Shown here piece after piece: positions 12,201-27,200 of a DNA stretch of 64,000 bases. The notes under the pieces are model-generated. The model searched no databases. It saw only the letters and a list, made by a program, of their open reading frames with translations, and had not been told where the DNA came from. Every line of letters begins with the position of its first letter. Positions within the stretch are counted from its first letter, which is position 1. The position numbers were made by a program, and so were the translations under genes. The stretch comes from Varanus komodoensis (taxonomy: Eukaryota > Chordata > Lepidosauria > Squamata > Varanidae): assembly GCF_004798865.1 (NCBI RefSeq), contig NW_025336481.1, positions 32,648,299 through 32,712,298 of the forward strand, given 5' to 3'.

Positions 12201-15200
12201 TGGCGCTTGAAACACTCTTCATATTCAACATTCTCTTTTTTTTAAACTTAACTATTCACACTAAATTATTCACACATTAAACTATTTAACGGACAATTTT
12301 TTGATATTGTTACAAGTTATACCATAATGATTTCCTAAAAATGTTACTGAATATTCAACAAAATATTTTTGTAAACTGTTCTGGGAACCATGTAAGACTG
12401 TTGAACGGTATACAAAAGCAACTACAAACAAACAAGAAGGTAAATCCTAGTTGTTTTCTCCACTCCCTTCCTCTGGAGTTCAGGTTAAGCTAAGAATGTT
12501 TTAGCCTCCACTCTGGTTTTTCTGAAGCTTCATACTTGTGACTTCAGAAGTGGTTCCCATGAGTATGAGTTGGTCCACTTGTTGAAATGACTACTTGTGT
12601 GTAACACAAGCAGTGTTAAGTCTGGAACTTAAGCCAGGAGCATCATTAAGTCAGTTCAAAGAACAGGACTTGGGAGAATGTCACATGAATTCCTTTTTCC
12701 AAGGTTATGTGAATGATTATTTGTACAGATAATCTGCCTGCTGATAGGAAGCCGTTCTTAGGAAATACAGAGCATCATCCCTTGCTCTCAAGTGTTGCTG
12801 AGTGGACAGGCTTCAGGGTAACCACCATGAAGGTACTTCAGTTTAGCAACAGTGATTTATGGACTCCAAACTAAATCACGCCTTGCTCCACTCACAGAGG
12901 CCATTAAATATCTACAACCGCCACCAACAGTAGCAAAAGGATTCCAATATATTCCAAGCACACACTATAGCGTTTCATACCTTAATGTGAAGAAAATAAT
13001 GATCCTTCACTTTGCGTTTTAGCTGAATGGCAGTGGAAAGTACGCCTTGTTGGTTAATCTCAAAAGCATTATCTTCATTTCCACTCACAAGGGTGAAAAG
13101 GAAAGGTGGCCCGTTGTGGGAAGAATCGTTGTCTGTCACCACCAGCTGCTGGATGTTAAACCCAACAGGCTTATTTTCCTGTTCAGACAGAAAGAAGTTG
13201 CAGAAGTGGATCTTATACTGGAATACGCTTTTATTAACCAGAGTGTCTCATAAGGATGAGTTAATGCTGCTTTGTTAATGTTGCTATACTTTCTGCATCG
13301 GTGAGGAATCTATTCAGGTGCATACAGGCTTTCACTGTGTGAGAAGGGCAATTTTGTCCCTACAGTATAAAATGGTTTTTGTCATTCGTCCTAGTACCAC
13401 AGTCTCCTTACTGATGGCTTACTCTGATGCAATAAGCATCAAAAACTGTGATTAAACTGGCCATCACGTGGCGACTATAACGTCCTCTATACAAACAACT
13501 ATGTTAACTGGACCCAAAGTACAAAAGAGGAAATAATTCTTCTTATAATGGTCCCTATTTACCCCACCCTTCCCTATTCTGGAGGACTTCAGAAGCATTT
13601 GGACTACAACTCCCAGAATTTCTATCCAGCAGGGCCACTGACTGGGAGTTCTGGGTATTGCAGTCCAAATGTGTCTGGAAGGCACAAGGTTGGGGAAGGC
13701 TGATTTACATGCATGCACCCTCAAGTTAGGAGTTGCCAGACCCCAAATTACATTTCCAACATTTCTGAGAGAAAGCACGCACACTGTGTACCTGGCTTTA
13801 TAAAAGTGCAAATAATGGAAGGGAGAAAACCCACACTGTGGGTGCTGTTTACTTACACAGATGGTGAAATTTCTCTTTGGGAGAAAAAATCAAAAAGAAA
13901 TTTCAGAGTTCTGAGTGAAAAAGGTTCAGTGGAAATTGTGTGCCCCTATCCTGGAATCACACGTAGGACTGAGATATAACACTGGGAGAAAAATGAATGT
14001 GTTTTCTTTGTAGAACATGCGGCTCCCAGGTGGTCTCCCCTCCAAGCTCAGGCCAGCCCAAACCTCCTTAGTTTCAACATGGTGGATGCCTTATGTACCT
14101 TAGATCCCACCCTTCTTCCTCTTACAAGGAACCCAATTCATTAGTTTACAGACAGTACTTCATATAGAAAAGAGTACTTTCTTTAAAATGTGAAAAACTT
14201 GCTTTATAAATGCTAGCAAATAAATGAAGTTCTAACTGTCAATAGCATGGGAACCGTAGTTTGCCCACCAAATGTGGGGTATTCTTCAAACAGAAGGTAT
14301 GTTGCTTAGGCACAGACACTCGGTCCCTGTTCCACCCACATCAAACACATAAAACAACCTGGCCTGGGTATATGCCAAATTCCACCAAGCACAACCTATG
14401 CATCAGGCAGGACCTCGGAAAAACAGATAAAACTGGTGAACTAGTTTCAAAGAGCTGTAGTTCCCTCCGATTTGCTTTGCTGTGAGCTCTCTCACAGGCA
14501 CTGCTGAGGTTGGCTGCAGCATTAGACGGGACAATGAGCTGACCTAGTAGGACAGTTGCTATGTATAAAACGACTGACAGTCAAAAGATCCTGGACTACT
14601 TCCTGCCTGTGTGGTAACCTCCTTGTGAAGCAAATCTTTTAATCTCTCTGTCATTCCACTTCCTATCTGGTTGAAGGAGGACAAAGCTTACTGTCTCCCG
14701 TCTTTGTCTGGCTCATCCATTTATGGTGTAACCCTATCATGTCCAAGGCCATCAACTCCACGTCATACTATTTGTTGTTGTAAAGCGCTGTCAAATTGTC
14801 TTTGACATACGGTGACCCTATGAATAAATGCCTTCCAACATGTCCTGCCCTTGACTGCCCTACTCAGCTCTTTTGAAGGTTACTTCAATGAGGAACCTTT
14901 AATTCTGCACCTGTATTGTTGCTATAGTTGAATTAAATATTCAGACATCACAAGTATAATACTCATTGTTAACAATCTTAAAACACAGAATTCAATATTC
15001 TGACGATGAGGGAATCAATCTGCTCACATCTACTCTATAAAGTTATAATACTATCAAAGGAAGGAGGCATTCAGAGGAGGGATTTCTATTTCAAATCAAA
15101 GCAGATTATAACACTCTTCATATCTTAACTAACCAGCTTCTAAGTTTAGAAGCACTGCATTATTAGGGCAGGATCATGGCAAAGAGTCGCAATCCAAATC

Positions 15201-18200
15201 TTCCAGTGCCCTTCTTTCTTGTCAGACAGCACAGTGTCCTCTTTCTGTGCATTTCTCTGTGTGAAGCTCATGGGCAGCTCATATCTGTATTTAAAATAGT
15301 ACATTTGCCAACTTCTCCCTGCTGCTTCAGCTCAATAAACATTACAATCTTTCTCCTCTCTTGAGTGCATTGAAATGTAATTGTTTGACTTTGAGTAGTG
15401 CAAATTCCAAGAGTCCTTATCATTTCAAATCCAGCCTTCAGATGACACTGTAACACTATTCTTGGCATGGCAAGTTACATTTGGGAATATGTTCAGGGCT
15501 TTTAACAAGTCAATTTGAGCGTACGTATTTGGACTGTAATACAAAGGGGCCCTGCAAATAGATAACTGGCAACATTTACCACTATTCATTCCAACCCTGG
15601 TTTTCAGTGAATCTATAGCTGAGTGTCCCACCCCATGTGGGAAACTCTTGCCAGTTTAGAGTCCAGGGACTGTGCAGGATCCAGGTGAACTCAGTCCCAA
15701 GCTAGGGATGAAGTCTCAGTTTGTGAGCCAGACCAGCAGTGCTTCTGCACTGTTTGGATTTAATCTTAGTTTATGCATCCTCATCCAGGCTACGATTGAA
15801 CCCAGTCAAAATTATGGTGGAAGTGCACCAGTGCTACAAAAACCCAAGATCAGATATCAAATGCTACAGACCACTACATAAATTACCTGGATAATAATAC
15901 TGTAATTCCCTTTTGCAAATATGGGTGGGTTGTCATTTACATCAGATACATCAATATTGACCATAGTTGTGTTGATTCTAGGTGGGTTTCCATTGTCTGA
16001 TGCTTGAACTGTCAGAGTGTAACCTGAGATCTTAAGAGTAAAACACACACACACGTACATTAAAAGGAAAGAGCAGTTAAATAAAATAAAAAGCAATAGA
16101 AACCACATATTTTGAAGCTGTTGTATAAAGATGTTTTGTGCAGAAGATTGCAAACGTACAATATAGCACCTGGAGACTTCTTTTTCCACACACACAAAGA
16201 GTTCAGCTCTGATCACTTGCCTATTACAACATCAACTACACACCTTCGACAACACATCTCAACCTTAATCCTTGGTCCTTCCATGAGATAACTTCTCAGA
16301 CTGGCCACTCTCACGACATCATGAACCTGATTCTCTTGAGCACACACAGGATTCAGCATGCTGTAAAACTGCATGCTCCATCCTCCACTAGGATGCAAAG
16401 CTTTTCTCTTTGATGTGATGTCTGAATTGGCAAACTGTACTTAATATGTTGCCTCCAACCAAGGCCTGAAGTGGGTTTATGAGCAATGGTTTGAAGAGAA
16501 AATGCTAATCAGAAGTGCCAATTCAGACTTAACAACTAGGAATTGTTAAAGAATGCTGGGAAATGGAGGAGAGAACCTCCATGAAAGGGAAGGCATTCTA
16601 CTGAGCCAATAAAACATGGTTTGGATGACTAGGCTGCTGATGATTGAACCAAGCCATTGCCTTTCCCACCAGTACTCCACCTTTAACGGCAATATTCTAT
16701 TGCTTGTACCTTGTCCTTGTTTACATTTTGGTTCACCAGATTCACAATCACTAGAGCTTACTTGATATTATCAACTCCAATAAAAGAGTATGCCCATAAG
16801 TAGTGCAGTTGATTATTATTGATCATAATCTTATAATTTGTCCAAAATATGCATTACATAGGAGTGTTGAAATTTAGTTAATCTATGTAAGAAAGGCTTT
16901 CGGGACAGAAGCTGTGATTTCCAGGATGGCTTAAGTTCTGCTCTCCCTCCTTCATTAAAGAACTGCCTGGGGATGAAACTGCAGCAGCAAGAACCAGATC
17001 TCACCACTCAGTGACACGCTCAGATCTCCCTTCCCTCTTGTTAAGATCATTTGTATGAAAACGTAATTGAAACAAATGGATATCATGCAGCAATACGGAC
17101 AGAGGATTATGCAGCAATCTCAACATGTAGCAGCTTACCATCTCTCTGTCAAGAGGTTTAGCCACTTTGACTTCGCCCAAGGTGGGGTCAATTGTGAAAG
17201 GGTTCCCTTGGTTGCCATCTATAATTGAGTACCGGATGTGGTTGTTCAAGGGTCCATCAGCATCAGCTGCCATAACCTAGAGGGCATCCAGTTCTCATTT
17301 AAAGCAAGTCCATGAAGACACAGGCATATTTCCAATAAGCTCAGCTTCTTAAAATAAAAATTCTGATATTCAGGACATATGCTGAATATCCAGAACCATC
17401 CATACAGCCTTTTTGGCTGATGGACACTATAGAAATATATAAACAAACAAGCTGCCAGTTAATTAATTTGCCTTTAATCTCAGTAAAATTGCACTCATAA
17501 TGCAGAACAGTTCACACAACAATTATTTTGGACTCTCTGATGTTCTTAGACCCTCCCTGTTAATTAATATTTCAAAAATCTTTGTCATTAGAGAACAATA
17601 CCACCCCATATAGCACCTCTTAAGAATAATTTTAATTTTTTCTAGAACATAAGAAGTATATAAGAATATGTCAGGGCAAGGGAGAATGAAGAGACCTACT
17701 GAGATAACAGACTGTTCCACTTCGGCATCTTCACTGATGACTGCCGTGTATGTGTCCTGACTGAACACTGGCGTATTGTCATTGATATCTGTAACATTGA
17801 TGGTCACCGTTACCACATCACTCAGGGATGGTGTCCCTCCATCTGTGGCTTCCATGGTCAGATAGTACTCAGGGGAGCTCTCGTAATCAAGGCTCCCAAT
17901 AATAAAGATGGCACCTAGAAGAAAAAACCACACGCTAAACACTTTTCTATTAAGGCAAATACCTTGATGACTGGAACAATAAAGAAGTAATCAGTAAGCT
18001 ATTTCAGGGCCAGTGAGCACTTCTGTTTTCAAATGTCTTTCAAATATCATAATGCACCATTGCATCTCTTTGCTTTGTGGAGCACACAAATTAAGTGGAA
18101 GTGTTGCTCAGGAAAGCAAAGACCTGTTTTCAAAGTTAGAGCAATTCCCATGTATCTTCAGGCCGGAATAAACACTCTTCTAATAACACACAGTGAAGCT

Positions 18201-21200
18201 GAATTGAGACTATTATATTTTAGACCTATGGCAAACCATTTTCTGGTACCTTTTATTAGTCTAGTATCTTTTGTCACATTATTAATGTGACAAACTGCCA
18301 TCAAGGCTGCTGAAATAGCGGACGTTTCACAATTAAGATGATATGCAAGCAAACAAGAGGAGCCCATTAAGACCTGCTCATGTTCGCAAAGCCTATATTT
18401 CAGACCTGTGTTTCTTACACACAAGGATATTGCTTCATGGCATGAGGTGAAACTGTGCCCTCATCTCTGGAAGCATTCTAGGGAAAGTTGAGGTCAGAAG
18501 AAGAAAAGGAAGATCAAGTAAGGGATGAACTGACTTTATACAGGAAGCCACAGCCTTGAATTTACAACAGCTAATCAGGGATGTCATGAATAGGTCCTTT
18601 TGGAGGACTTCTGTTCAAAGTGTTGCTATAAACCAGAGATGACTTGACAGCACATAACAACAATTTATCCCACATTTTTGCTATCTTAATGACTTTCATC
18701 TTCTCAGACTTGAATGAATAATATTTGACTACATGTAATTTGTTCATTAGCATCATAAATAGTATGAAGTGCCTGATCATGCCTAATCTTGGAAGCTAAG
18801 CAGGTTCAGGCTTGGCTAGAATCTGGATGGGTGACCTGAGTGTGTGATTCTATGATTATAGTTGTAAACTGCCAGCAGAGCTTTGGCTATGGGTGGTACA
18901 GGAATGTAAATGACAGTAATTACTGTGTGGAGGTAAAAATAAAGCAAGGAATATTGCCCATGAGGTTGTGATGGATTGGGCATGACTTTGCGATTAAACA
19001 ACAAAAATAAAAACCTACATGTCAGTTACTAATTCTGTTCATTTTCCTACCCATTAGCAGCAATAGGTGATTACCTGTTTTTGAATCAATACTAAATTTC
19101 CCATGCTCATTCCCACTGACTATGGAATAAGTAATTTCTGCATTGGCTTCAATGTCTCGGCTAGCAGCATAGACTTGAAGAATCTCCATTCCAATCATGG
19201 CGTCTTCTGATACAGTTGCACTATACTCTCTGTACTCAAAGACAGGTGGATTGTCATTTATATCCAGAACAGAAACCACAAGAGTGCCAAGAGAAGACAG
19301 CCTTCTAGGGGAACCTTCATCTTCAGCTTTCAAAGTCAGCGTATACACAGCCTGTAACTCCCGATCTAAAGGCTTTTCCAATCGAACAATCCCAGAGAAT
19401 TCATCAATAGAAAAATGTCCATCTGTAGAATCTACCAGGGAATAGTGAATCTTCTGATTTAAACCTACAATTAAAAAAGCAAGTCTTTCAATGGTATTCT
19501 GTAATGGATTTCTTAAGCCACTATTCCGATTTGCTGCATACACATGCACACAATCTATATGGAAAAATATGAAGAATACTGAAACATCATATTATGCACA
19601 CAGTAATCACATACACATTTGCACAAAGGTTTGGTCAAAACAGCCTTTCATAAAGGCACCCCACCTGCTGAGTGCATGGGCTCCAGTGTCGTAAGAATAT
19701 GTGTGTGTTCATGTCAAGTCAAGCCATCAGCTACAATCACCCCATGACCATGAGGCTGATTTGGGTGGCTATCTGCCAGCGAGGTGACCCTGACCCTGGT
19801 AATAGGTTCCAAGCATCCAGAAATAAAAGCAACAACCTTTTGGCAGCAAATATGCCTTTTTCACTAGGGCACACATGGGCAACACAAGGCCTTCGGGCTG
19901 CATATAAGCCTCATTGTACACTGAATTTGGTGGCAATGGCCAGAAAAAAGTAGCTTCTGCATTACAGAGTGCTAAAAGGTCAGCTTCAGCTTCAGAACAA
20001 GCTAGTTTTGGATTGCCACCAGATTTTTTTTTGGGGGGGGGCAACCTGTGGGATGCTGGTGAGGGGGGCAAAAGTGCCCCCTGGACTGCCTGCTAGGATC
20101 TCTAGACCTGCCCTACTGGCTGGAAGATTGTGTATTATGAAGCTTATAGGTTGATCTCATATGCACCTAAGGCCAGTCATTTATATGGGCTTATGAACAA
20201 CAAATTCCATACAGGGAATGCACTGGGATGTTCAGTTGGGAGTAAGGGATGTTATGCCCTGCAACACTTATATCTGCATATCTGAGTCACAGAATGAATC
20301 TCAAAAGGGGCTAAAGCTACGAAATACAACAAGCAAACAAATTCAGATTAGTTATGAATTATTCCAGTGGCGCGGCTGTATTAGAAATGCTTCTCATTAA
20401 GTCATACCTGCATCTGCATCAGTAGCTTGAACTCTTGTCAGCAGAGTTTTTGGCTCAGTGTTTTCAAATACTGTGACAGAATATGGATCGGTTGTGAACT
20501 CCGGGGTGTTATCGTTCACATCCTCTATATTCAGAATAATACTGGCTTGACAAAATCTTCCTCCTCCATCTGAAGCCCTGACCATAAGAGTATATGCAGA
20601 TTTCTGCTCACGGTCAAGCGTTGCTAAGGTTTTCAGTTCACCTGTAAATGAAATGACAAAAAACAAAGCCAAGAAAGGGCATTAACAGCATTTGAGCATC
20701 CCACAAAGGATATGAGATTAATCTTAAAACTAAACTTTTGAGTTGAGTTTTTAGTATTAAGTAAAAAATTATTGATTTATCTGATTTCTACTAGAGGAGA
20801 CCCCCAAAAAACAGGAACTATCTTCTGGAGGGCGGCCCCCTTGTAATACAGGCTTCCCCTGCTAGGTGAGTGTTCTAGGAATCCATCCGCATCAGTGTAC
20901 CCAGCTGGATTGTTGTGAGAGGCTGCTTTTCGCTTCAGAGAGGCTTTTTTGGAGACTCAAAGTGTTTGCCTATTTTGTGATGGCTGATTTACATGAACAA
21001 TGTGCTGCAGTGAAATTATGTTCGGCTGAGTGTTCAGCAGTTTTTGACTCAAAACAGCATGACCCTTTTACCTCCCTATTCACCCGATCTCACCCCATGC
21101 AACTTTTTCTTTTGTTAGAATTTGGATGAGAAACGTTTGCTGATGTGGAAGAGGTGAAACAAGAAATGGCAGAAGCACTAAAACCATCAAATCGACAAGT

Positions 21201-24200
21201 TCAAAACCTATTTGAGCAATGGAAAGAAGTCTTGACAGGTGTATTGCATCAAACGCAGAGTACACAATAGATGTATTGCATCAAATGCAGAGTCTCAAGA
21301 CTGAACATGTAAAAATAAATACATGATTTCTTTATAAATAAATTCCTGGAGGTTTTTTTTTTGGGTCCCCCCATATGCTGGCCAATATATATATATGTTT
21401 TATATGAGGAAAATCCCTAGAACCAATGGCATAAATCCACAGTGATAAAGGATATTTAAAGACAGACCCACAAAACTACCCTCTGCCCATTCAAGTACTT
21501 AAAAGAAGTGCACACATTTGAGTGATGCTACAAACCACAAAACTGGTTTGGAAAAATAGGAAAGCTTTTCAGATTTCCTACAAATGATTCAAGTGACATG
21601 GGTATTAAGATGTGTGAAGAATACATTTGGGGATGGGAAACTGCTGAATTCCCTTGTCAGCTTCCCTGACTCTGGTCTACTTTGCAGTGACCCTGAGTCC
21701 TAGTTCCTTGTGAGCATGCCCAAATGTTGCAGGCACTTGACAGGAACTGAACCCATGTGCTCCACAAGCAGCATCCCTCTCCTGTGTCAGGTGCAGCAGC
21801 CCAAGCATGCTACCCCTGGCATGGTAGAGAGATGCTGCTAGTGGTCATGTTGGACTTGCTGCGAATGGAGCCATATGGGACACTGAAGACTGGTTGAACA
21901 GGGCTCACCAGGAACAGAGACCTGCAGAACCACTACCAGTGTCCTTTTCCTGTGCCATCTGCAACAAGAAAAGTTGTCGGTTGCAGAACCTTCATTTTAT
22001 TCATGCTTTCAGGCTTCCTCTTGGCTCACCTTGCTTTGCAAGACAGGGGCTGAGCATGAGAGGAAGTCTGCAAAAACCAGAAGAATGGATTCCACTAGGG
22101 TTTGCCCTAACCCTAGTGGGTTTTCTCAAAGAACATTCCTGCAAAGTATTGGCTATCCTGGAAAAGTTTAAATGCCTCAGGTTGGCTATGGAACATGGCA
22201 AGTGAAAAAGATAAGCCACTAAGGCACAGGAGACTGTGAAATGTGTTGTGGTGGGACAGGGAAGCAATGCTATAGATGGTGGTAGCTTCAATTCTACATA
22301 GATTTAGAAACTCACTATACTGAATTCTGTTATATCTGACCATATAGTAACAGTCGAATCTCTTGAAGCAGCTTTCAAAAAACTACTGTTTCACAAGAAT
22401 TCAATGTACACATTATGATTAGGGCAAGAAATGAATATACTAAAAATGTTATTCTAGAAATCAGCAGTGTCCCTCTCATCAGCTTTGAGAGAATGAGGTA
22501 TAGGGCTAGGAAGTGGGAGCCAGGATTTGTGTCTCTATTCATGGTCAACCTTTATACCACTTTGAGCTTCTGGGAAAGGACAGCTTACAAAGGTAACAAA
22601 TGAATAATGAACAAATTATACAGAATATTCATCAAGGTTGTGCAATGGTAATCATGGAATCAGAACAGAGATAGAATTATAACAATTTCAAGCATTAACA
22701 AATGAAACAAAATGGAACAACCAGAGCTGCATGTATAAAATAGTCTTTGTTATAATAATTAAAGATGCAAATCTAAATACACTTATGAGCACTGAATTTT
22801 GTGAGACTTCTGAGCAAATACACAAAGGATTGAACTGTAAAGTAACTCAGTTAATGCATCTGCTGAAAGCGAGACCTATTCAAACAAGTGGGTGTAACAG
22901 GCCAACAATATTTTGATTCACTTTTTGTCCTTCACCATGCCTTTGTCTTCTCTATGCCACATGCCTGACCATTCAAACATCTAGGAGAAGTAATTAAAGG
23001 CAGAACACTCAAATAGGGCTGAGAGCTCCGGCCATGTTCAACACTGCGACAGGTCACACCAGCCAAGGCTGAAAACATGTGTGGGAGAGCGCTTGACAGA
23101 CCTCGGTCTTCACAATTTCAGCTACTCTATCTCCAGGTATGGCACTGCTAAGCTGATGCTCGATTTAGCCCATGCAGGAAAATGCAATAGCTCTAGTTTG
23201 AAAGCAGGGTCCTTTCCAAAGCTGCACAGGAAACACCCTGTCTGGGATTTGTCTCCCATGCAAGGACCACATGGTTCCATGCAAGGACCACGAGTGGTAG
23301 CTCTTCATCCATCACAGTGCAGCAGAGGCCTTTCCTACTGCAGCATATCTGCCTCTCAGTGGTGCTCATCTCTGCAGACTGAGGCCAACAGAGAACCCAA
23401 AACACAGAACACTATCCCCCTCCGCCCATTAACACCAGAAGGTTAGTATTGCACCCCTAGTCTGTAACAGCCTCTGAACACTACCTGTCTCGGGTCCAAG
23501 CATGAAGTCTTCTGCTCCAGAACCATGCAGTGTATAAGTTATTTCTGCATTGGAACGAATATCTGCATCTGTGGCTGAGACCTGCATGATGAGTTTGCCC
23601 GGTGGTGAATCTTCTGAAACAGCTTCATTGTATAATGTCTGAAAGAATATAATATTTGGGATGCAGGAGTATTAAGCAATTGCATAAGAGACTGGGATAT
23701 GAACTAAGGAGTGGTGTCACTACCAATACTAGTACCTTTTCACAAACAGGACTATTGTCATTTGAATCAAGAACTTTAACTTCCACAACAGCTTTTGTTG
23801 CAAACATCCCATCAGTAGCTGTGATATTTAGAAGATAATGATCTTTTACTTCTCTGTCCAGAGGCTTTCTGACGTATACTTTCCATTCATTCTGTATATT
23901 TTCCACAGCAAACTGTCCCAGTGGATCACCTCCTAAACAATTAATAATAGAAAGTCACTCATCTGAAAAAGGCTAGACTGGCTTAGACTGTACAGCAAAG
24001 GAATGCATTCTGGAACTGCAGTGCTTGCATATGGAAGGCAGAAATCACTTCTGCAGCTCTCAGTTCTGACATGTGTGATGGGCAGAGGATGAGAGCCTTC
24101 TATGCAGTACACAGCTAAAGAAGAGCCATCTTGGTATTGTGGCCTCAAAAGATCCCTCCTTCTCCCATCACGAGCAATTAAGTGTCCACATGCAAACAAA

Positions 24201-27200
24201 ATCAGCACTGCAAAAGACATGATGGACCCAGCAAATAAATGGAGGCGCTTTTAAACTTGTCTTGACTCCTTCAAGGGAATCTTTTCGATATGGAATCCTT
24301 GCCAATAATTATATCGAACATTTGTTCAACTGTGCTGCAGAGATGATAAAAACAGGTTGCTTACCTGTAACAGATGTTCTTCGAGTGGCCATCTGTGCAT
24401 TCACACATATGGGTGCGCTGCACCTGCGCAGTGCATAGGCTGGAAATATTGAAAGCTAATGGTTTTGGTGGGAAAACTCTGCTCCCCTCCCCCCTCGGTA
24501 GTATATATAGAGCGGAGTGTCTGCCATTTTCTCCAGTCTTTGGAGACCGAATGTTCGCCACCTCACAGAAGAAGATGGCATAACAACTTATCAAGTACCG
24601 CCGTAGTCACCCACGGTACCGATGACATAATAAAGTATGAGGTACCGAAGCAGTATCATACGGTACCGATGAAGAAACCACTCACCGACGCTGGGCAGGG
24701 CCAGTGGGTGGATTGTGTGAATGCACAGATGGTCACTCAAAGAACATCAGTTACAGGTAAGCAACCTGCTTTTCTTCGTCGTGGCCTCTGTGCATCACAC
24801 ATATGGGTGAATAGCAAGCTTACCAGAGATGGTGGTGGGCAGTGTCATCATTGAAGAACAGCACAAAGAACAGCTCTGCCGAAGGAACAGTCTCTTCTGG
24901 CACGCACGTCAAGGCGATAGTGCTTTGCGAAAGTACACGGAGTAGCCCAAGTTGCGGCCTCGCAGACCTCCTGGATCGGGACACCCGCAGCAAACGTGGA
25001 GGAAGCCGACACCGCTCTAGTGGAATGACCCCTTGGAACAACAGGTAAGTCCATCTTTGCAAGCTGGTATGCTAATGAAATGGTTTCAACAATCCACTTT
25101 GACAGTCTCTGAGACGAAATAGGTGATCCTTGGTCCCGTTGAGAGTACTTTACAGAAAGTCTACTGGAGTGTCTAAGAGACTCTGTGTGTGATCTATAGA
25201 AAGCCAAGCGTCATCAAACATCCAAGGTATGCAAAGACCTTTCGACTGGGTTCGATGGCGATGGAAAGAAGGCAGGTAACACAATCTCTTGCTTCAGGTG
25301 GAACAGCATGGCAACTTTAAGCAAAAAAGTCGGATCCATCCTTAGAACCACCTTTTCCTTATGGAAATTGACATAAGGCGGATCAATTCGAAGAGCACAA
25401 AGTTCACTGGCTCTACGAGCTGATGTAACCGCAACAAGGAAGGCCATCTTCCATGATACGAGATGCATATCGACAGTCGCTAAGGACTCAAACAGTGGTC
25501 TTGTAAGTGCCTGAAGGAAAAACCAAAAGACTTCATGTGGGCATAACCGGCCAAATAGAAGGATGAAGATTTTGCAGTCCTTTAAGAAATTTTCAAATAA
25601 ACGGTTGTGAAAACACCGACAATCCTTGTACCATACCCCAATAATGTGACACGGCAGCTGCATAGACCTTAATTGAGGAAGGTTTCAGTCCCGAACGATG
25701 CAGTTGCAGCAGAAACTGAAGAATATTCTCAACCGAAGCTGTAATTGGATTGAATGAGCGTGATTTCGCAAAGGATGAGAAGCGGCACCACTTCGCTGCA
25801 TAGGATTTCCGAGTTGATGGTCTTAGTGCAGACTCGAGAATCCTTAAAACATCTGGATCCAAAGAGCTCGGTCCCGACAATATCCCCGCCGGTACCGAGT
25901 CAGTGAGGGGGTCAGATTGGTCGTGAGTTGAGGTACCAAGTGACCTAGTAGATCTCTGTCCGGAAACAGTTTCTTGAGTTAATGAATTCTCCACGCAGTG
26001 AGGTTCAATGAGGACAGGTCCGGGTGATGGACAGTGCCCTTTTGTTGAGTTAGTAGATCTTGGACGGAAGACGAAGGAAATTGCCGTTCAAGATCTGAAG
26101 GAGAGTGGAAAACCATGCTTGACAAAGCCACCAGGGTGCTATGAGTATTCCTGTGGCATCGTCGTGTACAATCATCGAGACGACTTTCATCAGTAGAGGA
26201 ATAGTCGGGAATGCGTAAAACCTGAGAGTTGTCCATGGGATCATAAGGATGTTTCCCATCGATCCCGGTCCTATTCACGCCCTGGAGCAGAATCTTTTGC
26301 ACAGCTTGTTTTTGTGGGTAGCAAATAGGTCTATGTCCGAATGTCCCCAGTGTTGGAATAACTGTATACAAACATGATGATTCAGTTCCCATTCGTGGAT
26401 GAGTGACATGTGTCTGCTCAAGGTGTCTGCTTCCTCATTGTCGGTCCCAGCAAGATGAACCGCCAAAAGGGTTATACCCCTCGGGATGCACCATTCCCAA
26501 ATGTCCATGGACAGGCGGGCCAGAGCAGTGGACTTTGTTCTGCCCTGTTTGTTGATATAGAATACTGCCACTATGCTGTTGGACGTGAGCTGTATCACTT
26601 GATGGCGAACAACTTCCTCGAAGGACCGAAGTGCCTTGAAAATTGCTAGAAGCTTGAGGTAACTCAGTGACTCTTGGCGGTTCCACATGCCTTGGGATCA
26701 AAGCCCTGTGCATAGTGCACCCCACCCGAACAGCGAAGCATTGGTATATAGGGTCAGCGTCGGGTGAGGGGTGATGAAGGGGGTCCCCATGTTTAAATTG
26801 GCTGGGGTCATCCACCAAGTTAATGTTTGTACAACAGTGCAGGGCATACGAAGTGGTTTGTTGGGCAAATCTCTTTGTGGACGAAAGTTCTTGTTGAACC
26901 AGAGTTGAAGAGGATGGAACTTCAACCTGGCATGTGGGACAATGGTGACTATGGCAGCCATATGACCCAAAAGTCTCTGGATTGAGAGCGCTGTAACTAC
27001 ATTGTTTTGTCGGATCTTAGAAATACAGAAATACAGAAATACAAAATATAGAAGCGGAGGCTGTCCTGACGAGCTAGAGGGAGACACGCCCTCGCTACCA
27101 TGGAATTGAGCTCCGATGAAGTCTATCACCTGTGTAGGGACAAGGGATGATTTTTCACCGTTAATACAAAGTCCAGATTGTCCAACAGATCGTCTCAGAC

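Larger units (their letters stand above)
13179..15886 (-). other. FAT1 intron with small repeats
   Basis: 2,708 bases. Holds the palindromic repeat (13.6 kb) and the minus-orientation Sauria/BovB tail (14.8 kb). The rest is unremarkable. Confidence 0.8.
17915..19074 (-). other. FAT1 intron with two SINE relics
   Basis: 1,160 bases. The 5'-side half holds the Sauria-type tail and the 5S-headed SINE, both antisense to FAT1. Confidence 0.8.
20642..23484 (-). other. FAT1 intron with mariner relic
   Basis: 2,843 bases. Holds the mariner (20.8-21.4 kb), a possible LINE relic (21.9 kb) and a short direct repeat CCATGCAAGGACCAC at about 23,258 and 23,278. The rest is unrecognised. Confidence 0.75.

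Noticed and set aside
18773-18836. A 5S rRNA gene
   Set aside because: Only about half of the gene is present, with several changes and a SINE body and tail after it.
21894-22205. A zinc-finger protein gene from the CAIC motif
   Set aside because: Only one worn CxxC pair, no following histidines in frame and no exon neighbours; at best a LINE tail relic.
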